43,978 bases of DNA from Cohaesibacter sp. (GTDB lineage Bacteria; Pseudomonadota; Alphaproteobacteria; Rhizobiales; Cohaesibacteraceae), in the NCBI GenBank assembly GCA_025800145.1, contig JAOXSH010000064.1, positions 1 to 43,978 on the forward strand, in the 5' to 3' direction. The notes under the pieces are model-generated. The model worked only from the letters and a program-made list of their open reading frames with translations. It was not told where the DNA came from and ran no database searches. The position numbers were made by a program, and so were the translations under genes. Numbering within the stretch: the first letter of the stretch is position 1; every line of letters begins with the position of its first letter. Positions 43,792 to 43,978 of the stretch are shown here, one piece after another.

Positions 43792-43978
43792 CTAGGTGTT
43801 TGATCCCAGATTTTGATGGTGCAATATTTTTCATTGGATGGAAGGAAGCACTATGGGACAGATTTTACACAGGAGCGCCACAACGACAGAGGCAGTGCGT
43901 CGAGCAATACAAAATAGTCAAGAGAGCCTGAGGGTTCTTTCCAAGCGTTATGGGATCAACCCTAAAACGGTTGCCAAA
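43792..43978 (+). mobile_element. IS481-family element, left end, continuing beyond the window
   Basis: TCTAGG fits the NCTAGN target described for IS481. The element end is TGTTTGATCCCAG from 43797. The first 73 bp recur inverted at 952-1024. The transposase gene starts 56 bp inside the element. Confidence 0.75.
43853..43978 (+). CDS. IS481-type transposase, N-terminal part
   Basis: The ATG at 43853 has GAAGGAAG upstream and opens 42 codons reaching the window edge. The start MGQILHRSATTTEAVRRAIQ followed by LRVLSKRYGINPKTVAK is the N-terminal helix-turn-helix of IS481-type transposases. The DDE catalytic domain lies outside the window, so intactness is unknown. Confidence 0.8.
   Translation, partial: MGQILHRSATTTEAVRRAIQNSQESLRVLSKRYGINPKTVAK

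Overview
The window is a stretch of an alphaproteobacterial chromosome, most likely from the order Hyphomicrobiales (Rhizobiales). The evidence is gene content and order: glnB-glnA, a ParE-type topoisomerase next to a TIGR02301-type exported protein, a suf operon with two cysteine desulfurases plus sufT, popZ (DUF2497) between valS and a tolC-pcm pair, a long AsmA-like protein divergent from a Bcp peroxiredoxin, and aerobic-type cobalamin genes. Probable CtrA boxes (TTAA-N7-TTAA) and an Irr-type iron control element also point to this group. The genus cannot be fixed from the sequence alone; Cohaesibacter-like bacteria are one guess.

Layout. Positions 1-1500 are accessory: the tail of an unrecognised gene, then an IS481-type end fragment, an IS630-type transposase remnant and a 176-bp palindromic element. 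Positions 1630-3735 hold glnB-glnA behind a probable sigma-54 promoter. Positions 3750-12300 carry a histidine-phosphatase-like gene, parE, three small or exported conserved proteins of unknown role, an RhlE-type RNA helicase and a GGDEF diguanylate cyclase. Positions 12368-19752 are a leftward Fe-S assembly cluster (desulfurase, sufB, sufC, sufD, sufS, sufT, sufA) with an Irr box upstream. Positions 20069-30514 hold an alpha/beta hydrolase, anmK, tyrS, the AsmA-like protein, bcp, a DUF455 protein and an M23 peptidase. Positions 30515-31400 are a graveyard of insertion elements. Positions 31429-37971 run leftward with valS, popZ, tolC and a pcm-like gene. tRNA-Cys follows, then a cobalamin cluster (cobC and cbiB rightward; cobU/cobP and cobQ leftward), a small membrane protein, tRNA-Asn, and the start of an IS481-family transposase that leaves the window.

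How the genes work together. GlnB and GlnA are the nitrogen sensor and glutamine synthetase. The suf genes mobilise sulfur, assemble Fe-S clusters on SufBCD and pass them on through SufA and SufT. CobC, CbiB, CobQ and CobU/P cover the late steps from cobyric acid formation to activation of the lower-ligand side of adenosylcobalamin. ParE, PopZ, the M23 peptidase and the GGDEF protein fit chromosome segregation, polarity, envelope and cell-cycle roles, and two of the upstream regions in 7.5-10.9 kb carry CtrA-like boxes.

The most novel signal is a family of about 323-bp, TA-flanked repeats with 29-bp terminal inverted repeats. There are two 96%-identical copies (11942-12264 and 30839-31160) and a solitary end at 23610. 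One copy sits inside a transposase reading frame that stays open if the repeat is removed. I found no CRISPR array, phage module or clearly new defence or biosynthetic system.
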